This document shows positions 26,737 to 37,905 of a stretch of 64,000 nucleotides of DNA, piece after piece. Position 1 is the first letter of the stretch. Each line of letters begins with the position of its first letter. A program made the translations under genes and the position numbers. The stretch is from Saccharomyces uvarum (Eukaryota; Ascomycota; Saccharomycetes; Saccharomycetales; Saccharomycetaceae), in contig OX365937.1 in the NCBI GenBank assembly GCA_947243795.1, positions 372,001 to 436,000 of the forward strand, in the 5' to 3' direction. The notes below the pieces were generated by a model. The model searched no databases. It had not been told where the DNA came from and worked only from the letters and a program-made list of their open reading frames with translations.

Positions 26737-27082
26737 TGTTGATATCTAGTAATTTGGTAGGTAGTAATAATCAAGAAATAGGCATTTTTTTCCTTTAAAT
26801 ATATAAGGAAGGTATATAAAACACACGCTGACTGGTTATATGAAATTCAACGCTAAAAGTATAGTTCAGAGCAGAATTATGAGGTGTCTGATATAGCACG
26901 TCATCTTATAAATCAATTTGTAGTTATCTTACCAACTAATAGATCTTTAACTTTATCTTCAACAATTAGCAGATTTGGTTATCCGTATATAAGTCAATTT
27001 TATATCATATACTAATAAAATTTAAATCCTAAATCACTACAGGTAAATGTATGTCTGACATCACCTATCACCTATTTTAACA
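26737..27082 (-). mobile_element. solo LTR fossil, Ty4/Tsu4-like (older copy)
   Basis: A 346-bp solo LTR on the minus strand. It begins TGTT and ends TCAACA in that orientation and is flanked on both sides by AAAAA (26732-26736 and 27083-27087), a 5-bp target duplication. It is clearly homologous, block by block, to the LTR at 28804-29103 (shared GTGTGTTTTATATACC, AAAGATCTATTA and ATAGGTGAT-like stretches) but strongly diverged from it, so it is the older insertion. It lies 81 bp upstream of tM(CAU) in opposite orientation. The family is tentative: copia-type, not delta; Ty4/tau-like fits best. No internal region remains. Confidence 0.8.
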
Positions 27083-27163
27083 AAAAACGAGATCATGAGC
27101 TTAGGCAATGTTATCTGTGACATGCCACCTGAAATCATGAGCCAAAAAATCACTTCATTGTAT

Positions 27164-27236
27164 GCTTCAGTAGCTCAGTCGGCAGAGCGTCAGTCTCATA
27201 ATCTGAAGGTCGAGAGTTCGAACCTCCCCTGGAGCA
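27164..27236 (+). tRNA. tM(CAU): tRNA-Met (CAU), elongator
   Basis: A 73-nt tRNA without intron. The acceptor GCTTCAG pairs with CTGGAGC, the anticodon loop CTCATAA gives CAU, and the B box AGTTCGAACCT is intact. The G1:C72 pair and the T-loop TTCGAAC (rather than the initiator TCGAAAC) mark it as elongator, not initiator. A T-run starts at 27240. Confidence 0.96.
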
Positions 27237-27247
27237 TCAATTTTTAC

Positions 27248-27275
27248 CTTCTTCTTCTTCTTCTTCTTCTTCTTA
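27248..27275 (+). repeat. (CTT)9 microsatellite
   Basis: CTT repeated nine times directly after tM(CAU). It is a simple-sequence repeat with no coding role visible. Confidence 0.9.
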
Positions 27276-27390
27276 GAAGAGGGTATGATTTTTAGGTTCA
27301 ATGCTTAATGAAATATATTATTCATGTACTCATATTTTGTTTAAAGGAGTAAAGGTGCATTGATTGTTATTTAATCTATAAAGATTCTTC

Positions 27391-28362
27391 CTATGCGTGT
27401 TTCGTAGAGTGGACTGAATTGGATTCACCGTTAATTAAGTCCATTGAAAGAACGTATCTTCTTTCTTGAACAGTATTCTCCCGAGAGATAGTAATATAAG
27501 AATCCGCATCTAACTCGTGATCAGTAATTTGCTGCAAACCGAATTCCGGACCTGCGTTTTTTTTCAGAACCATAAACCTATCAATACTCACGGGCGGTAC
27601 GCCCTCAGGTAAATGATGTTGAAGATCGCAGAGGTCGAAAGAATTGATGTAAAAGTTTAGTATATCAAAATATGCTTCATTTACCGAATTTTCGTCTGAT
27701 TCGAATAACGAATACCTCTTACTCGACCAATTTTTGTTGTCAAGTAGTTCATATGCTATTCTTAAAATGGCCAATGCAATAGAATGTTGGGGTATGACTA
27801 AGACTGTCTCTAGTTTCAAGGCATCATAGGCAATCAACCAAGCTAGCTTACATAACTTATAATCAAAGGACAGTTCTCTACCAATCTTAATGACATATTC
27901 ATCAATATAGACGTAATTGTTCACCCTATAGTCGAATGAACATGACTCCAGTATTCGAAGTTCAATTTGGAAAACTCTTTTCTTAAAACTTTCCAGAATT
28001 TCTGTATTGATTTTGACCACGTTCCTCAAATGCAATGACAAAGTGCATATGTCGTTAGCTTTTTTAATGGTCTCCACTTCTTTGCAACTTAAAGTTAGGC
28101 AACTTGTTGCCACAGTGTAACAAAGTTCGGTTTCGAAGCGATTGAAAAGGTGATACCTCTGATAAAAATATACTGCAGTCTCTAAAGTCTTCCGGGGGAA
28201 TTTTAACTGGACGCACAAATCGCTCAGAAACTTGAATACAGCTAGCTTTTTCTGGTTGTAATTTCGATAGTCTGATATCGTATTCTTGTGGGCCCTTTGA
28301 ATTTGCCTTTTGGACAGAAAAGGCCTAGAAAAAAAGAGCTGGGTTTCAAAAGTGCTAGGCAT
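27391..28362 (-). CDS. CTK2: CTK2, cyclin-like beta subunit of CTDK-I
   Basis: Predicted 323 residues from MPSTFETQLFFSRPFL, exactly the S. cerevisiae length. The frame continues 57 codons further upstream, but nothing there looks conserved. Ctk2 is the cyclin of the Ctk1 kinase complex that phosphorylates Ser2 of the Pol II C-terminal domain during elongation. Two cyclin-box folds are visible: the first about 30-150 (KLAVFKFLSDLCVQLKFP, TVATSCLTLSCKEVE), the second about 160-250 (AWLIAYDALKLETVLVIPQHSIALAIL). The C-terminal tail is variable. tL(UAA) follows upstream. Confidence 0.95.
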   Translation of the reverse strand: MPSTFETQLFFSRPFLSKRQIQRAHKNTISDYRNYNQKKLAVFKFLSDLCVQLKFPRKTLETAVYFYQRYHLFNRFETELCYTVATSCLTLSCKEVETIKKANDICTLSLHLRNVVKINTEILESFKKRVFQIELRILESCSFDYRVNNYVYIDEYVIKIGRELSFDYKLCKLAWLIAYDALKLETVLVIPQHSIALAILRIAYELLDNKNWSSKRYSLFESDENSVNEAYFDILNFYINSFDLCDLQHHLPEGVPPVSIDRFMVLKKNAGPEFGLQQITDHELDADSYITISRENTVQERRYVLSMDLINGESNSVHSTKHA

Positions 28363-28648
28363 CACGATATATGGTTCTTTAGATGTGCTCGCGTTCACCG
28401 TTACTCTTGATCTATAAATATCTGTGTATATGAAAACGGCTTCCATTGCATTATTTGTATGCTTTTTGATCATCGCGGATTTTCGCAGTTGAAAAAACAG
28501 CGCATTACCCGCACTACTGAGAACTATGATCAATTCAGGCTAGCACACAGTACTAGCACGGTGTAGCGTGGTGGAGCATTCTAGCAGTGTGAAAGACATA
28601 AGTTCTCACAGTTCCCAATCAACTGAAGTAAATGTAAAAAAATAATAA

Positions 28649-28732
28649 TGAAGGATGCGAGGTTCGAACTCGCGCGGACAACCGTCCAACAGATCTTAAG
28701 TCTGCCGCCTTAGACCACTCGGCCAACCCTCC
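28649..28732 (-). tRNA. tL(UAA): tRNA-Leu (UAA)
   Basis: An 84-nt class II tRNA with a long variable arm. The acceptor GGAGGGT pairs with ATCCTTC (two G:T pairs), the anticodon loop CTTAAGA gives UAA, and the B box GAGTTCGAACC is intact. There is no intron. Downstream T-rich sequence acts as terminator. Confidence 0.96.
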
Positions 28733-28803
28733 GGTTATAAAGTTACAGAATAAATGGGTTATTAATATAAGAAAAACACACGTTTGCTACCGTTTGCTCT
28801 ATC

Positions 28804-29103
28804 TGTTGGAATAGGCGGTTATGTTCCAGTAGGTGATTTCGGACATCCTTTAATATCGGAGTAGGTGAATTCTAATTATAGAATTCACCCCAATAACAAA
28901 GATAAAGATCTATTAATTGACCAGAAATTAGCATATGAAGGGATGACTCTACCTGATAACTTAATATCAATGTGCCAAAATATGTCTGAACCATTGGGTC
29001 TCATATAAACAATCAATGTGTGTTTTATATACCTCTCTTATATAATATGAAAGAACTGCCTATTCTTAATTAATACTGCTTACTAAACTACTAATTATCA
29101 ACA
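28804..29103 (+). mobile_element. solo LTR fossil, Ty4/Tsu4-like (younger copy)
   Basis: A 300-bp solo LTR with perfect 5-bp inverted ends (TGTTG and CAACA) and a perfect 5-bp target duplication CTATC at 28799-28803 and 29104-29108. It begins TGTTGGAATA as Ty1/Ty2 and Ty4 LTRs do, then departs from delta, so I place it tentatively in the Ty4/Tsu4 group. A TATA-like TATATAATATG lies near 29040. It sits 71 bp upstream of tL(UAA), in the Pol III targeting zone, oriented away from that gene. The intact ends suggest a younger insertion than its relative at 26737-27082. No internal region remains. Confidence 0.85.
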
Positions 29104-29108
29104 CTATC

Positions 29109-29828
29109 CATCATGTTATACACATGCTTGCGGCATACAACTACAGATGCGCATCGTGGCCTCCATGAAATGGTATTGGACCCGCTAAACGTGCTTAACG
29201 GTGGGTTTCCATATATTTGAACGAGTTGAATAGAGCATTCTAGTGTGCTTGCCATCCTTATGCGCAGCCAAGTATGGCGGCCGTCCCTTGGCCACCACTA
29301 CAAACTCCAGCGTCTTTTTTCAAGATATGGTTTACTTTCTTCTCTCTTATGAAAATCGCCGTGCGGCCTCGATTCAAAATTTGCTATGAAGAAGTGCACT
29401 TGTTTCAGCCAAAGTAGGCCATCTGACGCTGCTACAATTACCGGCCAACGACTTTTACTTAATCTCAAAAGGAGAAGCCTCCTAGGCCCTTCTGCCTTAC
29501 GTCTTCATCTTTTAGAAACTTTAAATACTCATTTTAACCTTAATTTTTTCAGTTTGGTTCCTTTTTTTTTTATTGAAAGGAAAGCAGGGGGGAGGGGTGG
29601 TGGTGGCTTTCCCTAAGAAGGCGACTCATAAAAAAAAAAAAAAAAAAAAAAAGCATCTTCTTTCAAAGTCATATGAAACCAATTGAAACATATAATAAAC
29701 AAAGGAGAGAAACTGAAAGGAGACTCTCGCCGTGTTTTGAAAAAGCAACAGATACTTTCCTCCATTATCATTGCTAATCAATATTGCCAAACAAGCAAAA
29801 TACAGCACAAGAAAACCCGGAGGACGGA
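29109..29828 (+). promoter_or_regulatory. CYR1 promoter region with poly(dA) tract
   Basis: About 720 bp between the LTR fossil and CYR1. A run of 25 A (29630-29654) lies 175-200 bp before the start codon, just after a G-rich patch (near 29585-29607). It is a likely nucleosome-free promoter core. I recognise no specific regulator site. Confidence 0.5.
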
Positions 29829-32800
29829 ATGTCATCAAATCATGCTACTCGTCCAGAAACTTCTGGCTCTCATGAACAGCAAGACTTACAGATTTTCCCC
29901 TCGGAACCGTATGACGTGAAAGCACATGATGACCCAGCCAAGTTCAAGAAGAATTACCAACAAAATAGTGGGAATAAGTCAAGAAGGAATAGTGCATATA
30001 GTTATTATAGCCCTCGTTCGCTTTCCATGACCAAAAGCAAAGAAAGCATTGCTCCGAATAGCGCGGATGACGCAAATACTTCAAACGCAGAACATCCAAG
30101 GCCCGCAGAGCCAAGAATGAAAAGGGGTCCACATTTGCTGAAAAAAACATTAAGTAGTCTTTCAATGAATAGCAACCATGATGATTCTAAGGACCACGAT
30201 TACGCTTTGAACTCCTCTAAAACCCATAACTACCTATCCTCTTATAGCCATCATGAACCACATCATGACCACCATCATGTGCAGTTTTTGCCCAATAGGA
30301 AGCAGTCGTTTGCTGAAAGCTTGTTCAAGAGATTTGCAGGATCGAATAGCCACGACAGTAATAAGGCAAGTAAGGAGAATAGAGTTGCCAACTTATCGCT
30401 GTCAACAGCCAATCCGGCGCCCGCCAATAGAAAACCATCCAAGGACTCTGCACTATCTTCTCATTTGTCAGATAATGTGCCGAATGTCCTACGAAGAAAA
30501 ATGTCCTCTTTAGTTCGTGGATCTTCTGTCCATGATGTAAATAATAATAATGCGGACAAACAAATCAAACCAAAGATTGTTTCACTACCAGAAAGTACGT
30601 TGCATTCATCGGATGTTCCTAATAGCAAACGTTCACACAGAAAAAGTTTTTTACTGGGATCTACATCCTCTTCAAGCAGTAGAAGAGGTTCTAATGTCAG
30701 CTCAATCACAAACAGTGACAATGCAAGTATGGCGACTTCAGGGAGCCATGCTCTCCACCATAATATATCTAATGTATCGCCGACTACTAAAAGCAAAGAA
30801 AGCGTCAATAGCGAATCTACTGATCGCTCTAATAACAAAGTCGCTTTAAAGCCCAATGATAACATTCCAGAAAGACCTAGTATCGAAGATAAAAGTGAAG
30901 CCGTAGTACCGACGATCGAAAAGCCTATTGCATATAAACCATCTCTTTTCAGGCTGGATACCAACCTTGAAGATGTCACTGATATAACAAAGACTATTCC
31001 GCCCACGGCTGCCAATTCTACAATAAATTCTACGCATGGTACTGAAACAGCCTCGCCTAAGACGGTAGCTATGCCAGAAGGTCCGAGAAAATCAGTTTCG
31101 ATGGCTGATCTTGCTAGAGCTGCGGCTGTTTCTAACGCTAATTTTACCTCAACTTCAAATGATAGATCACAATGGGTAGCACCACAAAGTTGGGATGTGG
31201 AAACTAAAAGGAAAAAACCAAAGCTTAAAGGAAGGTCAAAGTCAAGAAGAACGAGCATAGATGCCGACCCGCTTGATCCAATGTCACCGGCGCCGCTGTC
31301 CAAAAAAGACTCTCGTTATCTCAAAAGTCGCCATCACCATCACCATCGGGACATGAAAGATAATGAGTCGTCAATTACAGCGGACGGTAGCAATTCAAGC
31401 TTTGTTGATGTATGTAAAGATAGTATTTCAAACGAAGGAAAGAACTCAGTCGACTCTAAGTCTGTGAGCCGTTTAAGAAGTAATTTAACTATGAGCCCTC
31501 CGAGTATACGAGATGCTCCATCAAATTTAGACGGGGACTACGACACTTCATCCACTTCATCATCTTTGCCGTCTTCATCGATTAGCTCAGAAGATTCTTC
31601 CTCTTGTAGTGATTCGTCTTCATATACCAATGCATATATGGAAGCTAACAGAGAGCAAGATAACCAAACACCGACTTTGAATAAAGCAAAATCGTATACC
31701 AAAAAATTTACACCATCCTCAGCAAATATGAATTCATCAGATGGCACTCAAAATGGTTCAGGTTTATTACTACAGGATGAGAAAGATGATGAGGTTGAGT
31801 GTCAGCTTGAACACTACTATAAAGACTTCAGTGATTTAGATCCCAAAAGGCATTATGCAATTCGTATCTTTAATACTGACGACACTTTCACTACCCTATC
31901 TTGTACTCCAGCGACTACCGTTGAAGAGATAATTCCTGCACTAAAAAGAAAATTTAACATCACCGCACAAGGGAACTTTCAAATTTCCTTGAAAGTGGGG
32001 AAATTGTCCAAGATTTTAAGACCAACATCCAAGCCCATTTTAATTGAAAGGAAACTTTTACTCTTAAACGGCTATCGAAAGTCAGATCCGCTTCATATTA
32101 TGGGTATTGAAGATCTAAGTTTTGTTTTCAAATTTCTTTTCCATCCTGTAACGCCCTCTCACTTTACACCAGAACAAGAGCAAAGAATAATGAGAAGTGA
32201 ATTCGTTCACGTAGACTTGAGAAATATGGATCTAACTACACCTCCCATAATTTTTTACCAACATACATCAGAAATAGAAAGTTTGGACGTGTCCAATAAT
32301 GCAAACATTTTCTTACCTTTGGAATTTATAGAAAGTTCAATAAAGTTACTCAGTTTAAGAATGGTTAACATCAGAGCCTCTAAATTTCCTTCCAATATTA
32401 CAGAGGCATACAAACTGGTATCATTAGAATTACAGAGGAATTTCATAAGAAAAGTCCCAAATTCAATTATGAAATTGGGTAACCTAACAATACTGAATCT
32501 TCAATGTAATGAGCTTGAAAGTTTACCCGCCGGATTTGTTGAATTAAAGAATCTTCAACTGTTGGATCTGTCTTCAAATAAGTTCATGCACTACCCAGAA
32601 GTTATCAACCATTGTACCAACCTTTTACAAGTAGATCTATCATATAATAAAATTCAGAGCTTACCACAGTCCACAAAGCAGCTGATAAAGCTTGCAAAAA
32701 TGAACCTTTCTCACAATAAAGTGAATTATATAGGTAACCTATCGGAAATGATCAACTTAAGAACTCTGAACCTAAGGTATAACAGAATATCATCAATTAA

Positions 32801-35800
32801 AACCAATGCATCTAATTTGCAAAACCTCTTCTTGACAGATAATAGAATATCTAATTTTGAGGACACTTTGCCCAAGTTAAGAACCCTTGAAATCCAAGAA
32901 AATCCAATTACTTCCATATCTTTCAAAGATTTCTATCCTACAAATATGACAAGTTTGACGTTAAACAAAGCGCAGTTGTCTAGTATTCCTGGAGAGCTCC
33001 TCACCAAATTATCGTTTCTCGAAAAACTAGAGTTAAATCAGAATAATTTAACCAGAATACCAGAGGAAATCTCAAAGTTGACAAAATTAGTTTTTCTTTC
33101 CGTAGCGAGAAACAAACTAGAGTATATTCCACCGGAGTTGTCGCAGCTTAAGAGCTTAAGGTCGTTAGACCTACATTCTAACAACATAAGAGACTTTGTT
33201 GATGGCATGGAAAATCTCGAACTAACATCTCTAAATATTTCATCGAATGCATTCGGTAATTCAAGTTTAGAAAACTCCTTTTATCATAATATGTCATATG
33301 GGTCGAAGCTGTCAAAAAGCTTGATGTTTTTTGTAGCGGCAGATAATCAATTTGACGACGCTATGTGGCCACTCTTTAACTGCTTTGTCAATCTAAAGGT
33401 GCTAAATCTCGCTTATAACAATTTTTCTGATGTATCGCACATGAAGCTTGAGAGTATTACTGAATTGTACCTCTCTGGTAACAAGCTTACAACACTATCA
33501 GGTGATACAGTTTTGAAATGGAGCTGTCTGAAAACCTTGATGTTGAATAGTAACCAAATGTTATCTCTACCTGCAGAATTATCAAAACTGTCTCAGCTAA
33601 GTGTATTTGATGTTGGAGCTAATCAATTAAAGTATAACATATCGAACTATCACTATGATTGGAATTGGAGGGACAATAAAGAACTAAAGTATTTGAATTT
33701 CTCAGGAAATCGTAGGTTTGAAATAAAGTCCTTTGCAAGTCACGATATTGATGCTGATTTGTCCGATCTTACTGTACTACCTCAATTAAAGGTGTTAGGG
33801 TTAATGGACGTAACTTTAAATACTACTAAAGTTCCGGATGAAAATGTCAATTTTCGTTTAAGAACTACTGCATCGATTATTAACGGGATGCGCTATGGTG
33901 TTGCCGATACACTAGGCCAAAGAGACTATGTATCATCTCGTGATGTTACTTTTGAAAGATTTCGTGGCAATGACGACGAGTGCTTACTATGTCTTCATGA
34001 CAGCAAAAATCAAAATGCCGATTATGGCCATAATATATCGAGAATCGTTAGAGATATTTATGATAAAATATTAATTAGACAACTGGAAAGATATGGAGAC
34101 GATACGGACGACAATATAAGGACCGCTCTTCGTTTTAGTTTTCTGCAATTAAATAAGGAGATCAACGGGATGCTAAATTCTGTTGATAATGGCGCTGATG
34201 TTGCCAACCTTTCATATGCAGATCTACTAAGTGGTGCTTGCTCTACTGTGATATACATCAGAGGAAAAAGACTTTTTGCGGCCAACCTGGGTGATTGTAT
34301 GGCGATTTTGTCCAAAAATAATGGTGATTATCAAACGTTGACTAAACAACATCTCCCAACAAAGAGAGAAGAGTACGAAAGAATTCGGATATCTGGTGGA
34401 TATGTCAACAATGCTAAATTGGATGGCGTTGTAGACGTGTCTCGAGCTGTCGGGTTTTTTGACTTACTTCCTCACATTCATGCCTCTCCTGACATTTCTG
34501 TCGTCACTCTGACAAAAGCAGACGAAATGCTAATTGTAGCAACACATAAGTTATGGGAATACATGGATGTAGATACGGTCTGTGATATTGCTCGTGAGAA
34601 CAGCACCGATCCACTTCGCGCAGCAGCCGAATTGAAGGACCATGCTATGGCTTACGGTTGCACAGAGAACATTACTATTTTGTGCCTTGCTCTTTATGAA
34701 AACGTCCAGCAACAAAATAGATTCACCCTGAATAAAAGCTCTTTAATGACAAGAAGAAATACATTTGAAGATACCACATTAAGAAGGCTACAACCTGAAA
34801 TTTCTCCACCAACAGGTAATCTGGCGATGGTATTCACTGATATAAAAAGTTCAACGTTTTTGTGGGAACTATTCCCGAACGCAATGAGGACCGCTATAAA
34901 AACACATAATGATATTATGCGTCGTCAACTGCGGATTTACGGCGGTTACGAAGTAAAAACAGAGGGTGATGCCTTTATGGTAGCGTTTCCAACACCAACT
35001 AGTGGTCTAACATGGTGCTTAAGTGTCCAATTGAAACTTTTGGATGCACAATGGCCAGAAGAGATTACCTCTGTTCAGGATGGCTGCCAGGTTACAGATA
35101 GAAACGGCAACATTATTTATCAAGGTTTATCAGTTAGAATGGGTATTCATTGGGGTTGTCCCGTTCCAGAGCTTGACTTAGTGACTCAAAGAATGGACTA
35201 TTTAGGTCCAATGGTGAATAAGGCAGCGAGAGTTCAGGGTGTTGCTGACGGGGGCCAGATAGCAATGAGTAGTGATTTTTATTCCGAATTCAACAAGATA
35301 ATGAAGTATCATGAGCGTGTAGTAAAGGGTAAGGAGTCATTAAAGGAAGTATATGGCGAAGAGATTGTCGGAGAGATCCTGGAAAGGGAAATTGCAATGC
35401 TAGAAAGCATTGGCTGGGAGTTTTTCGATTTTGGTGAACACAAACTAAAGGGGTTAGAAACCAAAGAACTTGTTACCATCGTATATCCCAAGATTCTTGC
35501 CTCTAGACATGAATTTGCATCTGAAGATGAACAGTCAAAACTAATCAACGAATCGATGTTGTTTCGTCTAAGAGTAATTTCAAACAAACTAGAGTCTGTA
35601 ATTTCGGCTTTGAGTGGTGGCTTCATTGAATTAGACTCTCGAACAGAGGGAAGTTATATCAAATTCAACCCAAAGGTAGAAAATGGCATTATGCAGTCGA
35701 TTTCAGAAAAGGATGCTCTGTTATTTTTTGATCATGTAGTCACTAGGATTGAATCCAGTGTAGCATTACTGCACCTACGGCAACAGAGATCTTCAGGATT

Positions 35801-35903
35801 GGAGATATGTAGAAACGAAAAATCATTTGGTCAGAGCAATATTTTTAGTATTGTTGATGAGCTTTTAGAAATAGTCAAAGTAGTCAAGGATTTGTCTGGA
35901 TGA
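29829..35903 (+). CDS. CYR1: CYR1, adenylate cyclase
   Basis: Predicted 2024 residues from the ATG at 29829 (S. cerevisiae 2026); no upstream ATG exists in the preceding 15 codons of the frame. It makes cAMP at the plasma membrane and drives Ras/PKA glucose signalling. Order: long disordered Ser/Asn/His-rich N-terminus (1 to about 650, with runs such as [11 protein letters not shown]); Ras-associating domain (about 674-772); leucine-rich repeats (about 790-1275), the Ras-binding region; PP2C-like domain (about 1350-1625); class III cyclase catalytic domain (about 1660-1890) with metal-binding Asp in MVFTDIKSS and in [13 protein letters not shown]-terminal Srv2/CAP-binding tail. The N-terminus has diverged most from S. 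cerevisiae; the catalytic half is nearly identical. Confidence 0.98.
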   Translation: MSSNHATRPETSGSHEQQDLQIFPSEPYDVKAHDDPAKFKKNYQQNSGNKSRRNSAYSYYSPRSLSMTKSKESIAPNSADDANTSNAEHPRPAEPRMKRGPHLLKKTLSSLSMNSNHDDSKDHDYALNSSKTHNYLSSYSHHEPHHDHHHVQFLPNRKQSFAESLFKRFAGSNSHDSNKASKENRVANLSLSTANPAPANRKPSKDSALSSHLSDNVPNVLRRKMSSLVRGSSVHDVNNNNADKQIKPKIVSLPESTLHSSDVPNSKRSHRKSFLLGSTSSSSSRRGSNVSSITNSDNASMATSGSHALHHNISNVSPTTKSKESVNSESTDRSNNKVALKPNDNIPERPSIEDKSEAVVPTIEKPIAYKPSLFRLDTNLEDVTDITKTIPPTAANSTINSTHGTETASPKTVAMPEGPRKSVSMADLARAAAVSNANFTSTSNDRSQWVAPQSWDVETKRKKPKLKGRSKSRRTSIDADPLDPMSPAPLSKKDSRYLKSRHHHHHRDMKDNESSITADGSNSSFVDVCKDSISNEGKNSVDSKSVSRLRSNLTMSPPSIRDAPSNLDGDYDTSSTSSSLPSSSISSEDSSSCSDSSSYTNAYMEANREQDNQTPTLNKAKSYTKKFTPSSANMNSSDGTQNGSGLLLQDEKDDEVECQLEHYYKDFSDLDPKRHYAIRIFNTDDTFTTLSCTPATTVEEIIPALKRKFNITAQGNFQISLKVGKLSKILRPTSKPILIERKLLLLNGYRKSDPLHIMGIEDLSFVFKFLFHPVTPSHFTPEQEQRIMRSEFVHVDLRNMDLTTPPIIFYQHTSEIESLDVSNNANIFLPLEFIESSIKLLSLRMVNIRASKFPSNITEAYKLVSLELQRNFIRKVPNSIMKLGNLTILNLQCNELESLPAGFVELKNLQLLDLSSNKFMHYPEVINHCTNLLQVDLSYNKIQSLPQSTKQLIKLAKMNLSHNKVNYIGNLSEMINLRTLNLRYNRISSIKTNASNLQNLFLTDNRISNFEDTLPKLRTLEIQENPITSISFKDFYPTNMTSLTLNKAQLSSIPGELLTKLSFLEKLELNQNNLTRIPEEISKLTKLVFLSVARNKLEYIPPELSQLKSLRSLDLHSNNIRDFVDGMENLELTSLNISSNAFGNSSLENSFYHNMSYGSKLSKSLMFFVAADNQFDDAMWPLFNCFVNLKVLNLAYNNFSDVSHMKLESITELYLSGNKLTTLSGDTVLKWSCLKTLMLNSNQMLSLPAELSKLSQLSVFDVGANQLKYNISNYHYDWNWRDNKELKYLNFSGNRRFEIKSFASHDIDADLSDLTVLPQLKVLGLMDVTLNTTKVPDENVNFRLRTTASIINGMRYGVADTLGQRDYVSSRDVTFERFRGNDDECLLCLHDSKNQNADYGHNISRIVRDIYDKILIRQLERYGDDTDDNIRTALRFSFLQLNKEINGMLNSVDNGADVANLSYADLLSGACSTVIYIRGKRLFAANLGDCMAILSKNNGDYQTLTKQHLPTKREEYERIRISGGYVNNAKLDGVVDVSRAVGFFDLLPHIHASPDISVVTLTKADEMLIVATHKLWEYMDVDTVCDIARENSTDPLRAAAELKDHAMAYGCTENITILCLALYENVQQQNRFTLNKSSLMTRRNTFEDTTLRRLQPEISPPTGNLAMVFTDIKSSTFLWELFPNAMRTAIKTHNDIMRRQLRIYGGYEVKTEGDAFMVAFPTPTSGLTWCLSVQLKLLDAQWPEEITSVQDGCQVTDRNGNIIYQGLSVRMGIHWGCPVPELDLVTQRMDYLGPMVNKAARVQGVADGGQIAMSSDFYSEFNKIMKYHERVVKGKESLKEVYGEEIVGEILEREIAMLESIGWEFFDFGEHKLKGLETKELVTIVYPKILASRHEFASEDEQSKLINESMLFRLRVISNKLESVISALSGGFIELDSRTEGSYIKFNPKVENGIMQSISEKDALLFFDHVVTRIESSVALLHLRQQRSSGLEICRNEKSFGQSNIFSIVDELLEIVKVVKDLSG

Positions 35904-36249
35904 TATCCGCTTGCATATTTTATATCGCTATTTAACCATATTTAGACATTCGTGTTTGGGCGCTCTAGCTTATCAGATTACATATACATACATATTGCAA
36001 AAATAGTTGTAACATTTGACAGTTAGACTATATTAGAACTTTGTATTGTTTCTACATTGACATTGATTAGTCAATAGTGCCAACGCAAAGTATACATAAC
36101 CTGTTTTAGTCTATAACCGGTAAAGAAAGACAGATATCTAATGTCTATAATTTTATTGCTTATATACTTTTTCAGGCATTTTTTCTTTCCTCTTTGATGA
36201 CTCGAGGGGATCAGTGCGATCACTTGATTTTGTTTTTTTCTCTAGCTTT
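35904..36249. other. convergent intergenic region CYR1/SYS1
   Basis: About 346 bp between convergent genes, A+T-rich, with likely polyadenylation elements such as TACATATACATACATATTG near 35980. No other feature seen. Confidence 0.5.
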
Positions 36250-36861
36250 TCATATTTGACTCTCTAAATCTTTGAGTTGTATTTGTGATTGGCCTAGTAC
36301 TGTGCGATCATTATGCTCTTGACTTGATGCGGTTGGTTGGTTTTCTCCATCGTTAGAGTCAACTAAACCCTCAAAAAAAGTGTCTCTAAGCTCCTTCCAT
36401 CTTGTCGTCCATGTTCCCAAAAATATCAGTATTAATGATGACAAAATTTGAAGGAAAAACCACGAAAAGGAAGGTAGTTTCCATGTGTAGAAAGATACCA
36501 CTATAAAATTAATAGCGTGTATGGTAATAGCAAAGTCCCATGCCAGTTTGCTTCTACCAACAATAACTGTCAAAAAGAAGACACATACTAATGAGTCCAA
36601 AAGCCATAGCAGCGATAGTGAAAGACCAAAAGCGTTCGTAAACTCAATGTTCTCCCAAGAGAAAAGCCACTTTTTGATCTCTAGATCGTAACCTGCTAGT
36701 TTTCCCCAGCAGTAGAAAAGAATGGTAGCAGTAGTATAATAGAAAATTTGTAAAAGGATTATTTGAAGACCAATCTTACTAGGAGAAAGAGAATCTTGTT
36801 TAAAGATCTGAGAAGGTTTTAATTCATTCGGTACGCGCAAGTATCTTCTTATCGAAACCAT
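36250..36861 (-). CDS. SYS1: SYS1, Golgi membrane protein, Arl3 receptor
   Basis: Predicted 203 residues, equal to the S. cerevisiae protein. Sys1 is a multispanning Golgi protein that recruits acetylated Arl3, which then recruits Arl1 and GRIP-domain golgins. Four hydrophobic segments are visible: about 29-50 (IILLQIFYYTTATILFYCW), 75-98 (LSLSLLWLLDSLVCVFFLTVIVG), 105-125 and 128-148 (FLQILSSLILIFLGTW). The C-terminal tail is polar and acidic. The start MVSIRRYLRVPNELKPSQIF is the conserved family start. Confidence 0.94.
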   Translation of the reverse strand: MVSIRRYLRVPNELKPSQIFKQDSLSPSKIGLQIILLQIFYYTTATILFYCWGKLAGYDLEIKKWLFSWENIEFTNAFGLSLSLLWLLDSLVCVFFLTVIVGRSKLAWDFAITIHAINFIVVSFYTWKLPSFSWFFLQILSSLILIFLGTWTTRWKELRDTFFEGLVDSNDGENQPTASSQEHNDRTVLGQSQIQLKDLESQI

Positions 36862-37325
36862 ACTGCACTAGCGCTAATGAATATCACTTCTGTTCCACTT
36901 GAATGTGTGTACCTTACTCAGCCTTTCTAAAGATCATCTCTTTACATGAAGTCACAGAACATCACAGCAAATGTCGCGAACCACGGGCTCGCTTAGCCAG
37001 GGAGAAGTAGCCCCTACAACCCACGTTGCTCTAGCTGCTGCAATACAGCATACTCGTACATCACTAATGTTCTGAAGTCAATTATATCTGCACAGATTTA
37101 GTGGTAGCAGCTATCTTCTTGCTGCACTATTCGGCCAATGACTTCTATGGCATCTTGAATAGAGCGATGTACGAAGCCGGGTTATGCCCCTATAACACTC
37201 TTCGTGAAACTAAGTGCACTTCCCTTACTTTGTCTAGTAGAAAACATAATGATAAAGAAGGCACTGTATTCCAATGGGAATTGTACATAGTTCGTATTAG
37301 GAGTTTAAGGCAATCTGTCTCCTAA
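36862..37325. promoter_or_regulatory. divergent SYS1/COX16 promoter with HAP-type CCAAT
   Basis: A 464-bp divergent region. The sequence GGCCAATGA (CCAAT at 37135-37139) fits a Hap2/3/4/5 site (TCATTGGCC on the other strand) 187 bp before COX16, plausible for a respiratory assembly gene. One motif only, so confidence is modest. A 74-codon open frame at 37101-37325 ends exactly before the COX16 ATG. Confidence 0.45.
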
Positions 37326-37682
37326 ATGTCGTTTGGCGGGAAAAAATTCAGATCGAGAAAACAGCAGTTGGCATATGAAGCATCGTTAGCAGGACGATAT
37401 AAAAGATTACTGAGTAAGCACCCCTTCTTATACTTTGGTTTACCATTTTGCGCAACAATAGCACTAGGATCCATTTGGTTATCAAGCTTTACAGCAATCA
37501 AATATGAGCGAGGTGATCGTAAAGTCCAGGAACTCAATGAAGAAGATATATTAAAAATGAAGAAAAATCAAAGAGAATTCGACATAAAAGAAGAGTATTA
37601 CCGTTTACAAGGTCTTTCAGAAGAGGATTGGGAACCTGTGCGTGTGGCTAGATTAAAGGACGAATCGGAAAATGTTTGGTGA
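37326..37682 (+). CDS. COX16: COX16, cytochrome c oxidase assembly factor
   Basis: Predicted 118 residues, equal to the S. cerevisiae length. Cox16 is a small inner-membrane protein needed for cytochrome c oxidase assembly, associated with Cox1. One transmembrane helix is visible at about 35-56 (HPFLYFGLPFCATIALGSIWLSSF), after a basic N-terminus (KKFRSRKQQ), and an acidic/basic C-terminal domain faces the intermembrane space. The motif YRLQGLSEEDWEPVRVARL near the end is characteristic of the family. Confidence 0.95.
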   Translation: MSFGGKKFRSRKQQLAYEASLAGRYKRLLSKHPFLYFGLPFCATIALGSIWLSSFTAIKYERGDRKVQELNEEDILKMKKNQREFDIKEEYYRLQGLSEEDWEPVRVARLKDESENVW

Positions 37683-37905
37683 TCGTTTACTCTGAATTAC
37701 TCCAAGAATCGTTCCTGCATTTCCCTTTAACGATTTCATTCATATATGCATTCATTAATTTTTGTAGAAAAGGACTCGAGAATGTCCAAAACCGCTTGTC
37801 AATATTTTTATTTGTTGAAATTGTTATCTATATAATCTATATAGTAATTACACATTGAAATTTTCTGGTCTTGTTTCATAAAATATATACCATTCATTCT
37901 ACAAA

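Noticed and set aside
29784-29828. Extension of CYR1 by 15 codons upstream of the chosen ATG
   Set aside because: The extension begins at a TTG codon with no ATG; the ATG at 29829 aligns with the known start and length.
30461-31303. Long open frame (280 codons) on the minus strand inside CYR1
   Set aside because: Antisense to the Ser/Asn-rich N-terminal region of CYR1; it arises from codon bias and has no protein-family resemblance.
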